Assembly: GCF_001742285.1 (NCBI RefSeq)
Contig: NZ_MIEK01000056.1
Span: 80,258-144,257 of the forward strand
Direction of reading: 5' to 3'
Length of the DNA stretch: 64,000 nt
Source: Enterococcus rivorum
GTDB lineage: Bacteria > Bacillota > Bacilli > Lactobacillales > Enterococcaceae
The notes under the pieces are model-generated. The model was not told the origin of the DNA. It ran no database searches and was given only the letters and a program-made list of their open reading frames with translations. The position numbers were made by a program, and so were the translations under genes. Each line of letters starts with the position of its first letter. Position 1 is the first letter of the stretch. Below are positions 19,150 through 32,798 of this stretch, in pieces.

Positions 19150-20448
19150 TTAACTAACGGTTGTTTTTTCTTTTGTTACAACCACGTCATCATTTACCCG
19201 TTCTACTTTTGCTCCAAGTTTTTGAAGTTTTTTATGGAACTCATAGTAGCCACGATCCAAATATTCTAAATGAGAAACACGGGTAATTCCTTTTGCACGC
19301 AATCCTATTAATATTAGAGCTGCAGCAGCACGTAAATCTGTTGCTTTGACAGAAGCTCCTTCAAGTTGTTTTCCACCATTGATAATCGCTATATTCCCAT
19401 CAATTTTTACATCTGCATTCATATGACGCGTTTCTTCTAAATGTTGGAAACGATTTTCAAAAACTGTTTCAGTCACTACGCTTGTACCTTCTGCTAATAG
19501 CTGAATGGCAGTCATTTGGGCTTGCATATCTGTTGGAAATCCAGGATGGGGCATTTTCTTTACATCGGTTGGTTTAATATGTTTCGGTCCAATTACTCGA
19601 ATTCCATCATTTTCTTCACGGATCGTTGCACCCATTTCGGTCAATTTAGAAATTAACGGACGATTATGTTCTGAAATAGCTTCTTCAATCAAAACATTTC
19701 CTTCTGTCATTGCTGCAGCAACCATAAACGTTCCTGCTTCAATACGATCTTGAACAATCGAATGCTGCACAGCTTTAAGGAAATCAACACCTTCAATTCG
19801 CATCGTTTCGGTACCAGCACCAAAGACTTTAGCACCCATTTTATTCAGTACATTCGCTAAATCAACTATTTCAGGTTCTCTAGCTACATTTTCAATAATC
19901 GTTGTTCCTTTGGCTTTGACAGCTGCCATCATAATATTTTGAGTAGCCCCTACACTAGGGAAATCTAAATAAATCGTGCTACCAATTAATTCATCTGCAA
20001 TAGCTTCAATATAGCCATTTTTTTGAATAATTTTAGCACCTAGTGCTTGAAATCCTTTTAAGTGTAAATCTATTGGACGTTTCCCAATTGCACAACCACC
20101 TGGCATCGCAACTTTTGCATGACCATTACGGGCTAAAAGTGGTCCCATAACAACAATTGAGGCACGCATTTGGCTGACATATTCATAGTTAGCTTCAATT
20201 CCTAAAGGTTTTGTTGCATCTATCGTAACTTGATTTAAGTCCTGGTCAAAATCTACATCCACATTTAAGTGACGGATCACTTGATTCATTGTAAATACAT
20301 CAGACAATATTGGTACATTTTTTAATGTAGTAACGCCCTCTTCTGCTAAAAGTGTCGCAGCTAAAATTGGTAAAACAGCATTTTTTGCTCCTTCAATTTT
20401 TACTGTACCTTCTAGTCGATTATCTCCATGAACAATAATCTGTTCCAT
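19150..20448 (-). CDS. murA: UDP-N-acetylglucosamine 1-carboxyvinyltransferase
   Basis: MurA transfers enolpyruvate from PEP to UDP-GlcNAc, the first committed step of peptidoglycan synthesis, and is the target of fosfomycin. The 432 residues include Lys22 and Asn23 in the N-terminal EGAKNA motif, the reactive Cys119 in [16 protein letters not shown] (a Cys, so fosfomycin-sensitive type) and the DLRAAAALI motif near the C-terminus. Position between the atp operon/DUF1146 gene and epuA is that of the main copy (MurAA/MurA1) in Firmicutes. The ATG has GGGGGGAAC-type upstream sequence. Confidence 0.96.
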   Translation of the reverse strand: MEQIIVHGDNRLEGTVKIEGAKNAVLPILAATLLAEEGVTTLKNVPILSDVFTMNQVIRHLNVDVDFDQDLNQVTIDATKPLGIEANYEYVSQMRASIVVMGPLLARNGHAKVAMPGGCAIGKRPIDLHLKGFQALGAKIIQKNGYIEAIADELIGSTIYLDFPSVGATQNIMMAAVKAKGTTIIENVAREPEIVDLANVLNKMGAKVFGAGTETMRIEGVDFLKAVQHSIVQDRIEAGTFMVAAAMTEGNVLIEEAISEHNRPLISKLTEMGATIREENDGIRVIGPKHIKPTDVKKMPHPGFPTDMQAQMTAIQLLAEGTSVVTETVFENRFQHLEETRHMNADVKIDGNIAIINGGKQLEGASVKATDLRAAAALILIGLRAKGITRVSHLEYLDRGYYEFHKKLQKLGAKVERVNDDVVVTKEKTTVS

Positions 20449-20553
20449 TATGTTCCCCCCAAAAAATTAGAAATAGAATTCATCCTATACAAAATCTTTT
20501 CTATTATACCACTATTTAAAATAAATTAGTATCGTTTCTTCATTTTATAACAA

Positions 20554-20790
20554 TTATGGAAAAAGTGGAATGAATAAATTACGGCATAGCGCCAACAATT
20601 CCAATACAAATGTGCTAACTGTAAAGCCTAGAGCAATTGAAAGAAAAATCATCACTAATCTTATTTGAGATGTTCGATAACTTTTAAAAAAATGCTCTAT
20701 TTTCAGTGATTGTAATGCCCAAAAGCTCAGATAAATCAATGAGATATGACTAACAATCCGTACCATTGCATCTATTCCATAAAATTGCAT
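20554..20790 (-). CDS. DUF1146 (YwzB-like) membrane protein
   Basis: 78 residues with two hydrophobic segments (about 10-28 and 45-72). YwzB-like proteins of this size typically lie between atpC and murA in Bacillales and Lactobacillales, exactly the position here. The ATG has AAGGAGAG upstream. No function is known for the family. Confidence 0.8.
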   Translation of the reverse strand: MQFYGIDAMVRIVSHISLIYLSFWALQSLKIEHFFKSYRTSQIRLVMIFLSIALGFTVSTFVLELLALCRNLFIPLFP

Positions 20791-20910
20791 AAATTTCTCT
20801 CCTTGATGATAATCTCACATTGAACATTCTAGCATAAAACTATTAAAAATTGAAAGGAATGTGATCTTTTTAATAGGGCTTTAGCTTTATCCAAAAACTC
20901 TTATGTACTA

Positions 20911-20960
20911 AAAAAGGAAAAGAAGAGCTAATTCATCACGCAACTACTTCTTTTCCTTTT
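20911..20960 (-). terminator. Terminator of the atp operon
   Basis: Perfect 14-bp stem AAAAGGAAAAGAAG (20912-20925) and CTTCTTTTCCTTTT (20947-20960), T run on the minus strand, 7 bp after the atpC stop. Confidence 0.9.
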
Positions 20961-20966
20961 CCCTAA

Positions 20967-21398
20967 TTATGTGTGTTTAGACACATTAATTCGATTAATC
21001 GCGCGATGAAGTGCAACCGTTGCACGTCTTAATTCGTCACGGTCCGCATTTTCTTTCGCTTTTTCAATCATGCGTTCTGCTCGTTTTTTAGCTCTTTCAG
21101 CACGAGAAACATCAATGTCTCTCTCCCGTTCAGCACTATCGGCAATAATCGAAACAATATTATCTCGAACTTCCATGATTCCACCATTTACTGCAATCCA
21201 ATCGACATGAGTCTCTGATTCTGTTCTATTCACTCGAACCTCATCAATGGCTAATGGAACAATAATTGGGGCATGCTTCGGTAAAATTCCTATTTCACCA
21301 TCAGTTGTTTTCGCAACAACAATTTTGGCATGATGATCGTAAACTAAACCATCAGGAGTTACTACATTCACAGTTAGACAATCTTTTGTGCTATCCAT
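20967..21398 (-). CDS. atpC: F1Fo ATP synthase epsilon subunit
   Basis: 143 residues: an N-terminal beta-sandwich ([17 protein letters not shown]...[16 protein letters not shown]) and a C-terminal helical hairpin rich in Glu, Arg and Ala (about 90-138). Part of the central stalk; the helical hairpin regulates hydrolysis. Last gene of the operon, 15 bp after atpD, ribosome binding site GGAGGC. Confidence 0.96.
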   Translation of the reverse strand: MDSTKDCLTVNVVTPDGLVYDHHAKIVVAKTTDGEIGILPKHAPIIVPLAIDEVRVNRTESETHVDWIAVNGGIMEVRDNIVSIIADSAERERDIDVSRAERAKKRAERMIEKAKENADRDELRRATVALHRAINRINVSKHT

Positions 21399-21413
21399 TG
21401 TGTTCGCCGCCTC

Positions 21414-22859
<1,446 letters not shown>

Positions 22860-22879
22860 CTAAAGAATGTAAGACTAGA

Positions 22880-23797
22880 TTATTCTAGTGCAGCTGCACC
22901 AGCAACAATTTCTGTAATTTCTTGTGTAATCGCCCCTTGTCGAGCACGATTATAAGAAATGGTAAGGTCATTAATAATCGTTTGAGCATTATCTGTCGCT
23001 GTTTTCATTGCGGTCATGCCGGCTGCATGCTCAGCTGTTTTTGCATCAATAATTGCTCCATAGATTAAACTTTCTGCATATTGAGGCAGCAGTTGATCTA
23101 AAATAACTTCTTCAGAAGGCTCTAAAATATATTCTTGTTCATAAGAAGTTGCTTCTCCTGGATCTAAATCTGAAATTGGTAACATTTTTTCTACACGAAA
23201 CTGGCTTGTTAATGAATTTATATGATGGTTGTAGCAAACATATAATTCATCAAAAACTTCATTTTCGTACATTGTCGTTGCAGTCGAAACAATTTTTCTA
23301 ACTTCATCAAAACTTGGTTGGTCTGTTAACCCTCTTAATTCATAGGCAACATTGATTCCACGAGCTTTAAAGAAATCAGCCCCTGTTCCCCCGATAGCGA
23401 TTAGAACAAATTCCTCTTGGGAACTATGATCGTCTTCCATCATCGTCATCGTCTGCTTCAAAATAGAACTGTTATAGCCTCCAACAAGTCCTTTGTCAGA
23501 TGTAATCACAATATAACCTGTTTTCTTCACAGGACGAGTTTTTAGCATCATATGGTAGTCATTTACTTCGGACTCACCATTACCAAAATCATCTAGCATT
23601 TGTAAGTCATTTAGTTGTGAAGCCACAAGATGGGTAACAATTGAACGAATTTTTGAAGAATATTCTTGAAAACTTCTAGAAGCCACTTCAGACTTAGTCA
23701 ATTTTGATGCTGAAACCATTTGCATCGCTTTAGTAATTTGGCTCGTCTTTTTTGTAGAAGCAATGCGCTGTTTTATTTCATTTAGCGAAGCACCCAA
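22880..23797 (-). CDS. atpG: F1Fo ATP synthase gamma subunit
   Basis: 305 residues forming the rotor shaft: N-terminal [21 protein letters not shown] and C-terminal [27 protein letters not shown] coiled coils flank a Rossmann-like middle. The start codon is TTG, preceded by AGAGGTG. A short insert (about 195-225) makes it slightly longer than Bacillus homologues. Confidence 0.96.
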   Translation of the reverse strand: MGASLNEIKQRIASTKKTSQITKAMQMVSASKLTKSEVASRSFQEYSSKIRSIVTHLVASQLNDLQMLDDFGNGESEVNDYHMMLKTRPVKKTGYIVITSDKGLVGGYNSSILKQTMTMMEDDHSSQEEFVLIAIGGTGADFFKARGINVAYELRGLTDQPSFDEVRKIVSTATTMYENEVFDELYVCYNHHINSLTSQFRVEKMLPISDLDPGEATSYEQEYILEPSEEVILDQLLPQYAESLIYGAIIDAKTAEHAAGMTAMKTATDNAQTIINDLTISYNRARQGAITQEITEIVAGAAALE

Positions 23798-23812
23798 TTT
23801 CGTTCACCTCTC

Positions 23813-25369
<1,557 letters not shown>

Positions 25370-25382
25370 TCAATTCACCTCT

Positions 25383-25940
25383 TTATTGTACTGATTCTTT
25401 TTTCATTAAACGTTGTCGAATTTGTTCTAATTGTTTGTGAATACTTCCATCAATTACTTGGTGATTCGCTTCGATAACAACCCCACCAACTATTTCAGGA
25501 TCAATTAAATTAATTAGATGTGCATGCTTATAACCTAACATACTGGCAACTTTTTCTTCCATTGCTTGATGTTGTTCTTTTGTCAAAGGAATGGCGGTTG
25601 AAACCGTACCCAAAATCAAGCTTCGATGCTCATCATATCTAAGTTCATATTCATCAATCATTAATAACAAATCATTCATTCTGCTATATTTGTAAACAAC
25701 CATCAAGAAATTTTTAACCATGCCTTCATAACTGGCAATTAGTTTATTCATAATTTCATCTTTTTCATAGGGTTCCAAGCGAGCATCACTTAAAATATCT
25801 CCTAAGCCTGGGACTTCATGGTAAATTTCTCTAAGCGTCAATAACTCTTGATAAACGTTATCGGCTTCTTGTTTTTCAATTGCCAACTCAAACAAGGCTT
25901 TCCCATAACGTTTGCCTACAGTGTATTTATCAAGCTTCAT
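25383..25940 (-). CDS. atpH: F1Fo ATP synthase delta subunit
   Basis: 185 residues with an N-terminal helical bundle (YGKALFELA) and the C-terminal [21 protein letters not shown] motif that binds the b-subunit stator. It overlaps atpF by 11 bp, indicating coupled translation. Confidence 0.95.
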   Translation of the reverse strand: MKLDKYTVGKRYGKALFELAIEKQEADNVYQELLTLREIYHEVPGLGDILSDARLEPYEKDEIMNKLIASYEGMVKNFLMVVYKYSRMNDLLLMIDEYELRYDEHRSLILGTVSTAIPLTKEQHQAMEEKVASMLGYKHAHLINLIDPEIVGGVVIEANHQVIDGSIHKQLEQIRQRLMKKESVQ

Positions 25941-26454
25941 TTGATTTACCTAAGCCTTCAATATAAGAATTAATTAACGCTTCGTGCACATCTTGTGTTA
26001 ATTCTTTATTTAATATTTTTTCTGCTATTTGTAAAGATAACGCAGCCACTTCGTCTTTAACTTCCGCCATTGCTTCTTCATGTTCTTGAGAAATATCTTG
26101 ACGAGCTTTTTCTCTTAAACGTGAAACTTCTTCACTGGTTTCTGTTAAAATTCTTTGACGATTTTGATCGCCACTCTCTTTCGCATTTTTTATAATATCT
26201 GCTGCTTCAGTTTTAGAAGAAAGTAGTTTTTGCTGACGCTCTTCTTCTAACTTGGCTGCTGCGATTCGAGATTGTTCTGCAGAATCTAAATCATTGGCAA
26301 TTTTATCTTCACGCTTTTTCAACATTTCACTAATCGATTCCCAAGCAAATTTCTTGATGAGAAGCATTAAGAGTAAAAAAGCTCCACTAACAACAATGAT
26401 TGTGCCTAATGTTGTGCTGGGGGGTACTTCACCAATAACTAAATGATCTATCAT
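25930..26454 (-). CDS. atpF: F1Fo ATP synthase b subunit
   Basis: 174 residues: one N-terminal membrane helix (about 15-35, [16 protein letters not shown]) followed by a long charged coiled coil (about 40-160) forming the peripheral stalk. The start ATG has GGAAG upstream. A 168-bp gap with a hairpin separates it from atpE. Confidence 0.95.
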   Translation of the reverse strand: MIDHLVIGEVPPSTTLGTIIVVSGAFLLLMLLIKKFAWESISEMLKKREDKIANDLDSAEQSRIAAAKLEEERQQKLLSSKTEAADIIKNAKESGDQNRQRILTETSEEVSRLREKARQDISQEHEEAMAEVKDEVAALSLQIAEKILNKELTQDVHEALINSYIEGLGKSNEA

Positions 26455-26578
26455 GAAGCCTCAACTTCCTTTCCTGCCGATATCAGTACTAGTCTTTTTA
26501 TTAAAAAGCATACTTTGTTCGTTCTAATAAAAACTTAATTCTCTTTATGAACTAAAATAGTTTAAGGTATAGAAGAAA

Positions 26579-26613
26579 GCAGTGACGGTGTTCCGAAACA
26601 ATCGGCGTCCTGC
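26579..26613 (-). other. Intercistronic hairpin between atpE and atpF
   Basis: On the minus strand GCAG-GACG-CCGA pairs with TCGG-(AACAC)-CGTC-(A)-CTGC with a TTGTT loop, starting 10 nt past the atpE stop. It lacks a good T run, so it is more likely an RNA stability or partial-termination element than a full terminator. Confidence 0.6.
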
Positions 26614-26622
26614 CTTCCAAAA

Positions 26623-26847
<225 letters not shown>

Positions 26848-26869
26848 CTAGATAATTGTTTTTCTTTTT

Positions 26870-27589
26870 TTATTCTTCCACTTCAATTTTGTGAGCCATG
26901 TAAACCATAGACAAGGTCACAAAAATGAAAGCTTGAATCCCACCGATAAATAGTGAAAAGGCCACCCAAATCATTTCTAGTGGTAAGGCTAAGGGAATTG
27001 ACCAAAGTCCTACACTTGATACGATACTAGCAATCAATCCTAGTAAAACTTCACCTGCAAAAATATTTCCGTACAACCGTAATGCTAATGTTAGTAAGTT
27101 TGTAAATTCTTCCATTAGTTTAATTGGCATTAGAAAAGCAACAGGTTTTAAAAAGCTGTTTACAAAATATCCTTTTAAACCAAAACGATTAATACTAAAT
27201 AAGTGAGTCAACACAATCATGATTAATGCCAACGTCAGTGTTACCATTGGATCTGCTGTTGGGCTTTTCCATAGAGTCAAGTCATCACCTACAACGACTT
27301 TTGTCACTAAACCAATAATATTGGCAACCAATACAAACATGAACATAGTGAATGCTAATAGATGAAAATTCGTTACTTCCTTGCTAGGCATATTATCTGT
27401 AATAATTCCTCTTACAAAATCAATCAATAATTCAATGACATTTTGTTTACCTTTGGGTTTCATCTGTAAATTCCTTGTGCAAAAATAAACAATGCCAAAT
27501 ACAATGATACAAGTTAACAGTACCATTATACAAATCGTACCATCAAACCAAATCGGTCCAATCTTGAAGAGCAGTGACTTCTCTTCCAA
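26870..27589 (-). CDS. atpB: F1Fo ATP synthase a subunit
   Basis: 239 residues with five to six membrane helices. The essential Arg171 lies in LALRLYGNIFAGE. The start is a TTG codon with AGAGGTG upstream. First gene of the operon; no atpI gene precedes it, as in enterococci. Confidence 0.95.
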   Translation of the reverse strand: MEEKSLLFKIGPIWFDGTICIMVLLTCIIVFGIVYFCTRNLQMKPKGKQNVIELLIDFVRGIITDNMPSKEVTNFHLLAFTMFMFVLVANIIGLVTKVVVGDDLTLWKSPTADPMVTLTLALIMIVLTHLFSINRFGLKGYFVNSFLKPVAFLMPIKLMEEFTNLLTLALRLYGNIFAGEVLLGLIASIVSSVGLWSIPLALPLEMIWVAFSLFIGGIQAFIFVTLSMVYMAHKIEVEE

Positions 27590-27739
27590 TTCAATTCACC
27601 TCTTTTCAAACAATCTTCTGGAAGTTCATTTGAAGAGCTAGACGAGTTTTTTCTGTCTCAAAAGTATTTTTCAACTTTTTTCTTGATATTCTCGTAAAAT
27701 AAGTTCCTCTATAACTCCTTTACTTTCATAACCATCCGT

Positions 27740-27768
27740 ATCATAACACCAACAGCGAATAATTTCAA
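27740..27768 (-). promoter_or_regulatory. Promoter of the atp operon
   Basis: Minus strand TTGAAA (27763-27768), 17-bp spacer, TATGAT (27740-27745). The transcript would carry a leader of about 145 nt before atpB in which I found no convincing gene. Confidence 0.8.
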
Positions 27769-27895
27769 AAAAATTTCATGAAAACATGACACTTTTTCTA
27801 ATCTGACAAAAAAATGGTTAATCGACCTTATTTTTGTTCTAAGTAAAAGCAGTCCTTATTTATCGCTTTTTTTAGCTGGATAGAAGAATGATTAG

Positions 27896-27925
27896 CGAAA
27901 AAACACTGAAAACACAGTGCTTTTC
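27896..27925 (-). terminator. Terminator downstream of smpB
   Basis: Minus strand CACTG-TGTTTT-CAGTG with flanking A/T pairs, then TTTTTT. Confidence 0.75.
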
Positions 27926-27953
27926 TTAACTTTATCAAATTCTTTCAATAATA

Positions 27954-28008
27954 GTAAGTAAAACGATAAAATATGTGAAAAAGGATATATTTTATCACTT
28001 TTACTTAC
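27954..28008. repeat. Long inverted repeat downstream of smpB
   Basis: GTAAGTAAAA-GATAAAATAT pairs with ATATTTTATC-TTTTACTTAC around a loop of about 12 nt, with a 1-2 nt internal mismatch. About 20 bp of stem; no T run follows, so it may be an mRNA 3' end stabiliser rather than a terminator. Confidence 0.7.
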
Positions 28009-28032
28009 GATACTTCTTTTGGTAGTAAGTAA

Positions 28033-28497
28033 TTATCGTGATGCGTTTTTCAGTGTTCGACTAATTTCTCGATTAATTTCTTTGCGTTTTAAGTCTTCTC
28101 GTTTATCGTATTGCTTTTTCCCTTTAGCTAAACCAATTAGGACTTTTGCATACCCATTCTTGATATACACTTTTAATGGAACAATTGTGATTCCCGTATT
28201 TTTTGTTTCTGCAATTAATTTTGCAATTTGCTTTTTATGCAGTAAGAGTTTTCTAGTTCGTAAAGGGTCGTGATTAAAAATATTTCCTTGTTCGTAAGGA
28301 CTGATGTGCACGTTATAAAGAAATGCTTCTCCATTACGAACTCGAGCAAACCCATCCTTTAAGTTGATTCTTCCGTTACGAATTGATTTGATTTCGGTTC
28401 CTTGTAACACAACTCCTGCTTCCATCGTGTCAACAATCGTATAGTCATGTCTAGCTTTACGATTCTGAGCAATAAGCTTCCCTTCTCCTTTTGGCAT
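28033..28497 (-). CDS. smpB: SsrA-binding protein SmpB
   Basis: 154 residues from ATG 28497 (GGAG 8 bp upstream). SmpB binds tmRNA and delivers it to stalled ribosomes. Family motifs: [33 protein letters not shown] and the C-terminal tail [15 protein letters not shown] that enters the mRNA channel. Follows rnr by about 20 bp; secG-est-rnr-smpB is a standard Firmicutes cluster for RNA and ribosome quality control. The ssrA gene itself is not in the window. Confidence 0.97.
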   Translation of the reverse strand: MPKGEGKLIAQNRKARHDYTIVDTMEAGVVLQGTEIKSIRNGRINLKDGFARVRNGEAFLYNVHISPYEQGNIFNHDPLRTRKLLLHKKQIAKLIAETKNTGITIVPLKVYIKNGYAKVLIGLAKGKKQYDKREDLKRKEINREISRTLKNASR

Positions 28498-28514
28498 TTG
28501 CAACTCTCCAATTC

Positions 28515-30869
28515 TTATTTTTTCTTCTTACCTTTTTTGTTTTTTTTCTTTTTAACTGCTTCTTTGTAAAAAGGTTTCTTCCCTTTTTTCTTATTATTTT
28601 TACGTTTAGATTGGTTATCATCTACTCGTTTCTGAAGGTGGTCGTTTCCACGTCTGCGCTCACTTTGTCGTCTATTCTGTTTCGGCGCTTCTAAACGTTG
28701 AACTTCTTCTGCATCAAGTAATTCAAAATCAATTTCTCTTGTTTCCGGATCGGCTTTTACAACTTTAATTCTAACTTTCTGTCCGATTTTTAGAGTCATA
28801 CCTGTCCGCTCGCCAACTAAGGCCATATGATTTTCAATGTAATGGAAGTAATCCTGTTTTAAACTGTTTACATGAATCAGACCTTCAATCGTATTTGGCA
28901 ATTCAATAAATAAACCAAATTTAGCAACTGATCCGATAATTCCGTCATATTCTTCACCAATTTTGTCTGCCATAAACTCTGCTTTTTTCATTGAATCAAC
29001 TTCGCGCTCAGCCTCCACCGCACGGCGTTCCATTTTCGAACTATGATCGGCAATATCCGGTAATAGCTCTGCCCATTTTTCTTTGGTACTTTCGCTCATC
29101 GACTCACTGTAGGTACGAATTAATCGATGAACAATCAAATCTGGATACCGTCTGATTGGAGAAGTAAAATGAGTATAGTATTCGGCAGCCAAACCGTAAT
29201 GGCCATAATTATCTTCTGAGTAACGAGCCTGTTGCATACTACGTAATAACATCGTATTAATTACAGGTTCTTCTGGTTTGCCATTCACTTGTTCAAGAAC
29301 TCGTTGAAGATCCTTCGGTGTAATATCATTTTTTGTCCCTTTAACTAAGATACCAAAGACACTGGCAAAGTCAAAAAATCGTTGCATTTTTTCTTCTTTT
29401 GGTTGTTCATGAATCCGATAAATAAAAGGAACTTTTAAATCGTGGAAATGTTTCGCAACCGTTTCGTTAGCAGCTAACATAAAGGATTCAATCAATCGCT
29501 CTCCCACGCCACGGGTTCTTAGAAGAATGTCTTCTGGATGCCCGTCTCTATCTACCAATACTTTTGCCTCATTGTCTTCAAAAGAAATGGCTCCACGTCT
29601 TTCTCTCATGGTTTCAAGGATATGGTGTAATTCACCCATTTCCTGAAACATTGGAACAAGATTTTTATAACGCACCATCGTTTCTGGTTTCTGTTCTTCT
29701 AAAATCTCATTGATTGCAGTATAAGTCATTCTTTCTGTTGTTTTAATCACACTTTGAAAAATCTCATGACGCACAATATTTCCTTCTGGATCAATCTCCA
29801 TTTCACAACTCATCGTTAATCGAGGGACTTTAGGATTTAGAGAACAAATTCCGTTAGATAAACGTTGTGGAATCATTGGCACGACTCTATCTGTTAAATA
29901 AACACTAGTTCCTCGCTCATAAGCTTCGCGATTTAACTGACTTTCTTCTGTTACATAATAAGAGACATCTGCAATATGAACCCCTAAAAAATAATGTCCA
30001 CTATCTAATTTTCTGACAGTCACTGCATCATCCAAATCTTTAGCATCTTCTCCATCAATGGTTACGATCACTTCTTCTCTTAAATCTCTGCGACCTTCTA
30101 TGTCAGATTCTGCTATAGCATCTGGTACCTTATCAGCTTCTGCTAGTACATCCTCTGGAAAAGCAGTAGGTATGCCATGAGCAACAATAACTGATAAAAT
30201 ATCCATTCCTGGATCATTTTTATGTCCAACAACTTTTTTCACGATTCCTTCTAAACTTTTTGTGTATTCTTTTTCTGGATAATGGGTAATTTCAACAATG
30301 ACAATACTTCCATCAACAGGCTTTATTCCTATTGCAGCGATAAAAAACGTCAATCCAGTCATTTTTTTATCTTTTGGAATCATATAGCCATATAAATCAG
30401 TTTCTGTCACTTGGTCTTCGTCATAAGCCACAAACTCTCCAACCGCTTGTGTGATTGCTCTTTTTTTAATTGCGACAACTTTTCCTTCGGCTCCTTTTTC
30501 TGTAAAAGGATCAGCAGGTTGAACAATGTCAATTGCAACAGTATCGCCATCCATAGCAAAATTAACGGCTTCTTTAGGAATATATATATCTGGTTCTTCT
30601 TCATCATAATTTACAAAGCCAAAACCTCTTTCATTTGCTCTAAAAACACCTTCAAGAGCTAATTCTTTGTTCGGTAAACGAATTTTTCCTTTTTTATTAA
30701 ATTCTACTAATTTTTCCCGTTCCATTGCTGCTATTGTCTGAACGAGTAGTTTGAAATCAGTACTTTTTTGTAATTGCAAAGCTTCTGCAATCTCTTCCAT
30801 AGAAAAACTTTTCTTCTTTTGTGATTCCATGAAAAATAGGATTTTCTCCTTAATCGTTTGTTTTGTCAT
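28515..30869 (-). CDS. rnr: Ribonuclease R
   Basis: A 784-residue 3'-5' exoribonuclease of the RNB family that can degrade structured RNA. Order: N-terminal winged helix (about 1-65), two cold-shock domains, RNB catalytic domain beginning with [11 protein letters not shown] (catalytic Asp272, Asp278, Asp280, Asp281), an S1 domain ([13 protein letters not shown]) and a very basic Lys/Arg-rich tail. It overlaps the carboxylesterase gene by 4 bp and is followed by smpB, a known functional partner in trans-translation. Confidence 0.97.
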   Translation of the reverse strand: MTKQTIKEKILFFMESQKKKSFSMEEIAEALQLQKSTDFKLLVQTIAAMEREKLVEFNKKGKIRLPNKELALEGVFRANERGFGFVNYDEEEPDIYIPKEAVNFAMDGDTVAIDIVQPADPFTEKGAEGKVVAIKKRAITQAVGEFVAYDEDQVTETDLYGYMIPKDKKMTGLTFFIAAIGIKPVDGSIVIVEITHYPEKEYTKSLEGIVKKVVGHKNDPGMDILSVIVAHGIPTAFPEDVLAEADKVPDAIAESDIEGRRDLREEVIVTIDGEDAKDLDDAVTVRKLDSGHYFLGVHIADVSYYVTEESQLNREAYERGTSVYLTDRVVPMIPQRLSNGICSLNPKVPRLTMSCEMEIDPEGNIVRHEIFQSVIKTTERMTYTAINEILEEQKPETMVRYKNLVPMFQEMGELHHILETMRERRGAISFEDNEAKVLVDRDGHPEDILLRTRGVGERLIESFMLAANETVAKHFHDLKVPFIYRIHEQPKEEKMQRFFDFASVFGILVKGTKNDITPKDLQRVLEQVNGKPEEPVINTMLLRSMQQARYSEDNYGHYGLAAEYYTHFTSPIRRYPDLIVHRLIRTYSESMSESTKEKWAELLPDIADHSSKMERRAVEAEREVDSMKKAEFMADKIGEEYDGIIGSVAKFGLFIELPNTIEGLIHVNSLKQDYFHYIENHMALVGERTGMTLKIGQKVRIKVVKADPETREIDFELLDAEEVQRLEAPKQNRRQSERRRGNDHLQKRVDDNQSKRKNNKKKGKKPFYKEAVKKKKNKKGKKKK

Positions 30870-31642
30870 AGTTTCTCCTCATGCCAAGAAAGTGTTTCTA
30901 AAAAATGCAACACATCTTGTTCTAATTGTTTGTGATCGGGCCCTACAGTGATTACATGACCACTCTTAGGATACCAGTTTAATGTATAGCGTGTTTGTTT
31001 TAAGGCTTCTGCTGTTTTATAAACTCCGGAAGCCTCTATCATTTCATCGTTACCAGCTTGCGCCATGAAAACAGGAACTGAAATTTGATTCAATTTTTCA
31101 GATGTTTTTACTGAGAACAATTCAATCTCTTCCATTTGTTGAAGAACATCTCTTTGAATACGTTGCAATCGTTGCTGTTTATCGGGTTCATTAATTTTTG
31201 TAATAGAAAAAATATTTTCTGCATACTTCAAAAAGTTTTCAGGGACTTTATTTTTAACTGGGAAAATGGGAGAACAGAAAAAGCCACCGCCGATTATTCC
31301 TTGTAAAGATTCCGTCAAAAGATGCGTCGCAATAAGCCCACCCAGTGATAACCCAAAAACAGCTACTTGTTCATAGCCTTTTTCTTTTAAAAATGTTACA
31401 GCATCGAGAGCATCTTGCTGCCATTTAGTTATTGATTCCGCTAAAATGTCTTCCGGTCGTAACGTTCCGTGACCAGTAAAATTTGGTGAATAAACAGTAT
31501 AGTTCGCTTTCTCTAAAAAGCGGCTTAACATTCGTACATCATTGCTACTTCCTGAATAGGCATGTAATAACAAAACTGCACAAGGCCCATTTTCTGTAAA
31601 CAATGGTTTTGGTAAATTGATTTTCTTTTCCAAGTAGGTCAC
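30866..31642 (-). CDS. Carboxylesterase (Est30-like alpha/beta hydrolase)
   Basis: 258 residues of the alpha/beta-hydrolase fold. Oxyanion segment [12 protein letters not shown], nucleophile elbow GLSLGG with Ser99, an Asp in [10 protein letters not shown] and the His in KSGHVITV complete the triad. Est30-type carboxylesterases of Bacillus stearothermophilus have the same size and lie in the same secG-est-rnr cluster. Physiological substrate unknown. Confidence 0.9.
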   Translation of the reverse strand: MTYLEKKINLPKPLFTENGPCAVLLLHAYSGSSNDVRMLSRFLEKANYTVYSPNFTGHGTLRPEDILAESITKWQQDALDAVTFLKEKGYEQVAVFGLSLGGLIATHLLTESLQGIIGGGFFCSPIFPVKNKVPENFLKYAENIFSITKINEPDKQQRLQRIQRDVLQQMEEIELFSVKTSEKLNQISVPVFMAQAGNDEMIEASGVYKTAEALKQTRYTLNWYPKSGHVITVGPDHKQLEQDVLHFLETLSWHEEKL

Positions 31643-31715
31643 CTCAACCTTATTTTATCACATAATAGAGCCAAATCCTTCAGAAAAGAAATCCATCAGA
31701 TTCGGTTTTAATAAA

Positions 31716-31750
31716 CAAAAAAAGTCCCTCTTTAATCGAGAGACTTTCAA
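31716..31750 (-). terminator. Terminator between secG and the esterase gene
   Basis: AAAGTC-CTC/GAG-GACTTT arms with one wobble pair and a T run on the minus strand, just after secG. It could attenuate rather than abolish readthrough into est-rnr-smpB. Confidence 0.75.
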
Positions 31751-31756
31751 GCATTT

Positions 31757-31993
31757 TTACTTTGAAGATAATAATGATAAAACAAATAACAATACCATCC
31801 AAGTTGCACCAATAATAGCAGTAGCTCTTTGCATTACAGCTTCGAACCCACGCGCTTTTTGTTTACCAAAAAGTTTGTCTGCTCCACCAGTAAATGCACT
31901 AGCTGCACTATTTTGTTTACTTGGTTGCATTAATACTGCAATTACCATTAAGACTGAAAGTATAAGTACAAGTGTTAATATCAGATTATACAT
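31757..31993 (-). CDS. secG: Preprotein translocase subunit SecG
   Basis: 78 residues with two membrane helices (about 3-22 and 55-75) and the family motif VLMQPSKQNSAASAFTGGADKLFGK between them. Auxiliary subunit of SecYEG. Standard position upstream of rnr and smpB. Confidence 0.93.
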   Translation of the reverse strand: MYNLILTLVLILSVLMVIAVLMQPSKQNSAASAFTGGADKLFGKQKARGFEAVMQRATAIIGATWMVLLFVLSLLSSK

Positions 31994-32175
31994 ACATTAA
32001 TTCTCCCTTATTCACAAAATACATCTATTATACTTTAGCATATTTTTAATTGAATTACTAGGAAAAAGTAACAGAACTTAACAAACCATTCCTCTTTCGT
32101 AAAATTTTTCACTCGTGATGTATAGATGATAACCAAAGTTCTATAGGATGGGGTTGCCTAAACTATATTTTTCTG

Positions 32176-32451
32176 TTATTTCCGCAAAACATCACTATAT
32201 TCTTTTTTCTCGTCAAATTCTTTTTTAGCAAAAGGGCACAATGGAATAATTTGTTTTCGTTCTTTTCGTGCCTTCTCGACCCCTTTTAATACTAATTTCT
32301 CTGCAAGTTTTTGGCCTCGATATGCTGGATCAACATAGGTATGGTCGATAATTAGTAGCTTTTCACCTGCTTCTGACCAAGTCATTTCACCAATCTCTAA
32401 ACCTTCGTCATTGTATAACACAAAACGTCTGCTTTCTTCTTTGATGTCCAC
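32176..32451 (-). CDS. Small GNAT-like N-acetyltransferase (YjdJ type)
   Basis: 91 residues of the short Gcn5-related family with the acetyl-CoA pyrophosphate-binding loop YRGQKLAEKLV and the C-terminal IIPLCPFAKKEF motif. The start is GTG, 2 bp after the stop of the ferredoxin-like gene, so translation is coupled. YjdJ and YjdI are neighbours in many bacteria, which supports a common process; the acetylated substrate is unknown. Confidence 0.85.
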   Translation of the reverse strand: MDIKEESRRFVLYNDEGLEIGEMTWSEAGEKLLIIDHTYVDPAYRGQKLAEKLVLKGVEKARKERKQIIPLCPFAKKEFDEKKEYSDVLRK

Positions 32452-32453
32452 TG

Positions 32454-32726
32454 CTATTTTGTATCCTTTGCAACATACTTCAAGGCACCACTAGGACAAG
32501 AATTAACCACACGAATATTCTCATTCACATCGGCATTATCAGCAATAATCCAAGGTCTTCTTCCAACTTCATAAATGGCTGAATTTCCTCGGACGCAATT
32601 GCCAGCATGTACACAAAGACTGGCATTGTAATAGACATCTATTTCTTCTCCTCGATATTTGCGATACCCTTCCTGCCTAAGAGTTGCTTCTGTAGCGATT
32701 GTTCCGTTCAGTTTATTTCCATTCAT
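32454..32726 (-). CDS. Divergent mono-cluster ferredoxin-like protein (YjdI type)
   Basis: About 90 residues from ATG 32726 (AGGAG upstream; a TTG at 32732 is closer to the site than usual). Cys38 and Cys44 in SLCVHAGNCVRG and Cys77 in NSCPSGAL are the expected ligands of a single [4Fe-4S] or [3Fe-4S] cluster of the Fer4_19 family. The protein is coupled to the GNAT gene and lies 72 bp downstream of a metal-transport P-type ATPase on the same strand. Confidence 0.87.
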   Translation of the reverse strand: MNGNKLNGTIATEATLRQEGYRKYRGEEIDVYYNASLCVHAGNCVRGNSAIYEVGRRPWIIADNADVNENIRVVNSCPSGALKYVAKDTK

Positions 32727-32798
32727 TATCAATTTGCTCCTTTCAACATTGAATAAATTAGTAGTCTCTTAATTTTATTTCACTACATACTTTTGAAC

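Larger units (their letters stand above)
27590..28032. other. Non-coding gap between smpB and atpB, 443 bp
   Basis: Contains the atp promoter, an intrinsic terminator for the secG-rnr-smpB side and a long perfect hairpin. No atpI, tmRNA or small gene was recognised in it. Confidence 0.6.

Noticed and set aside
27590..27733. atpI remnant in the atp leader
   Set aside because: Translations of the leader show no AtpI-like hydrophobic segments; the gene is simply absent.
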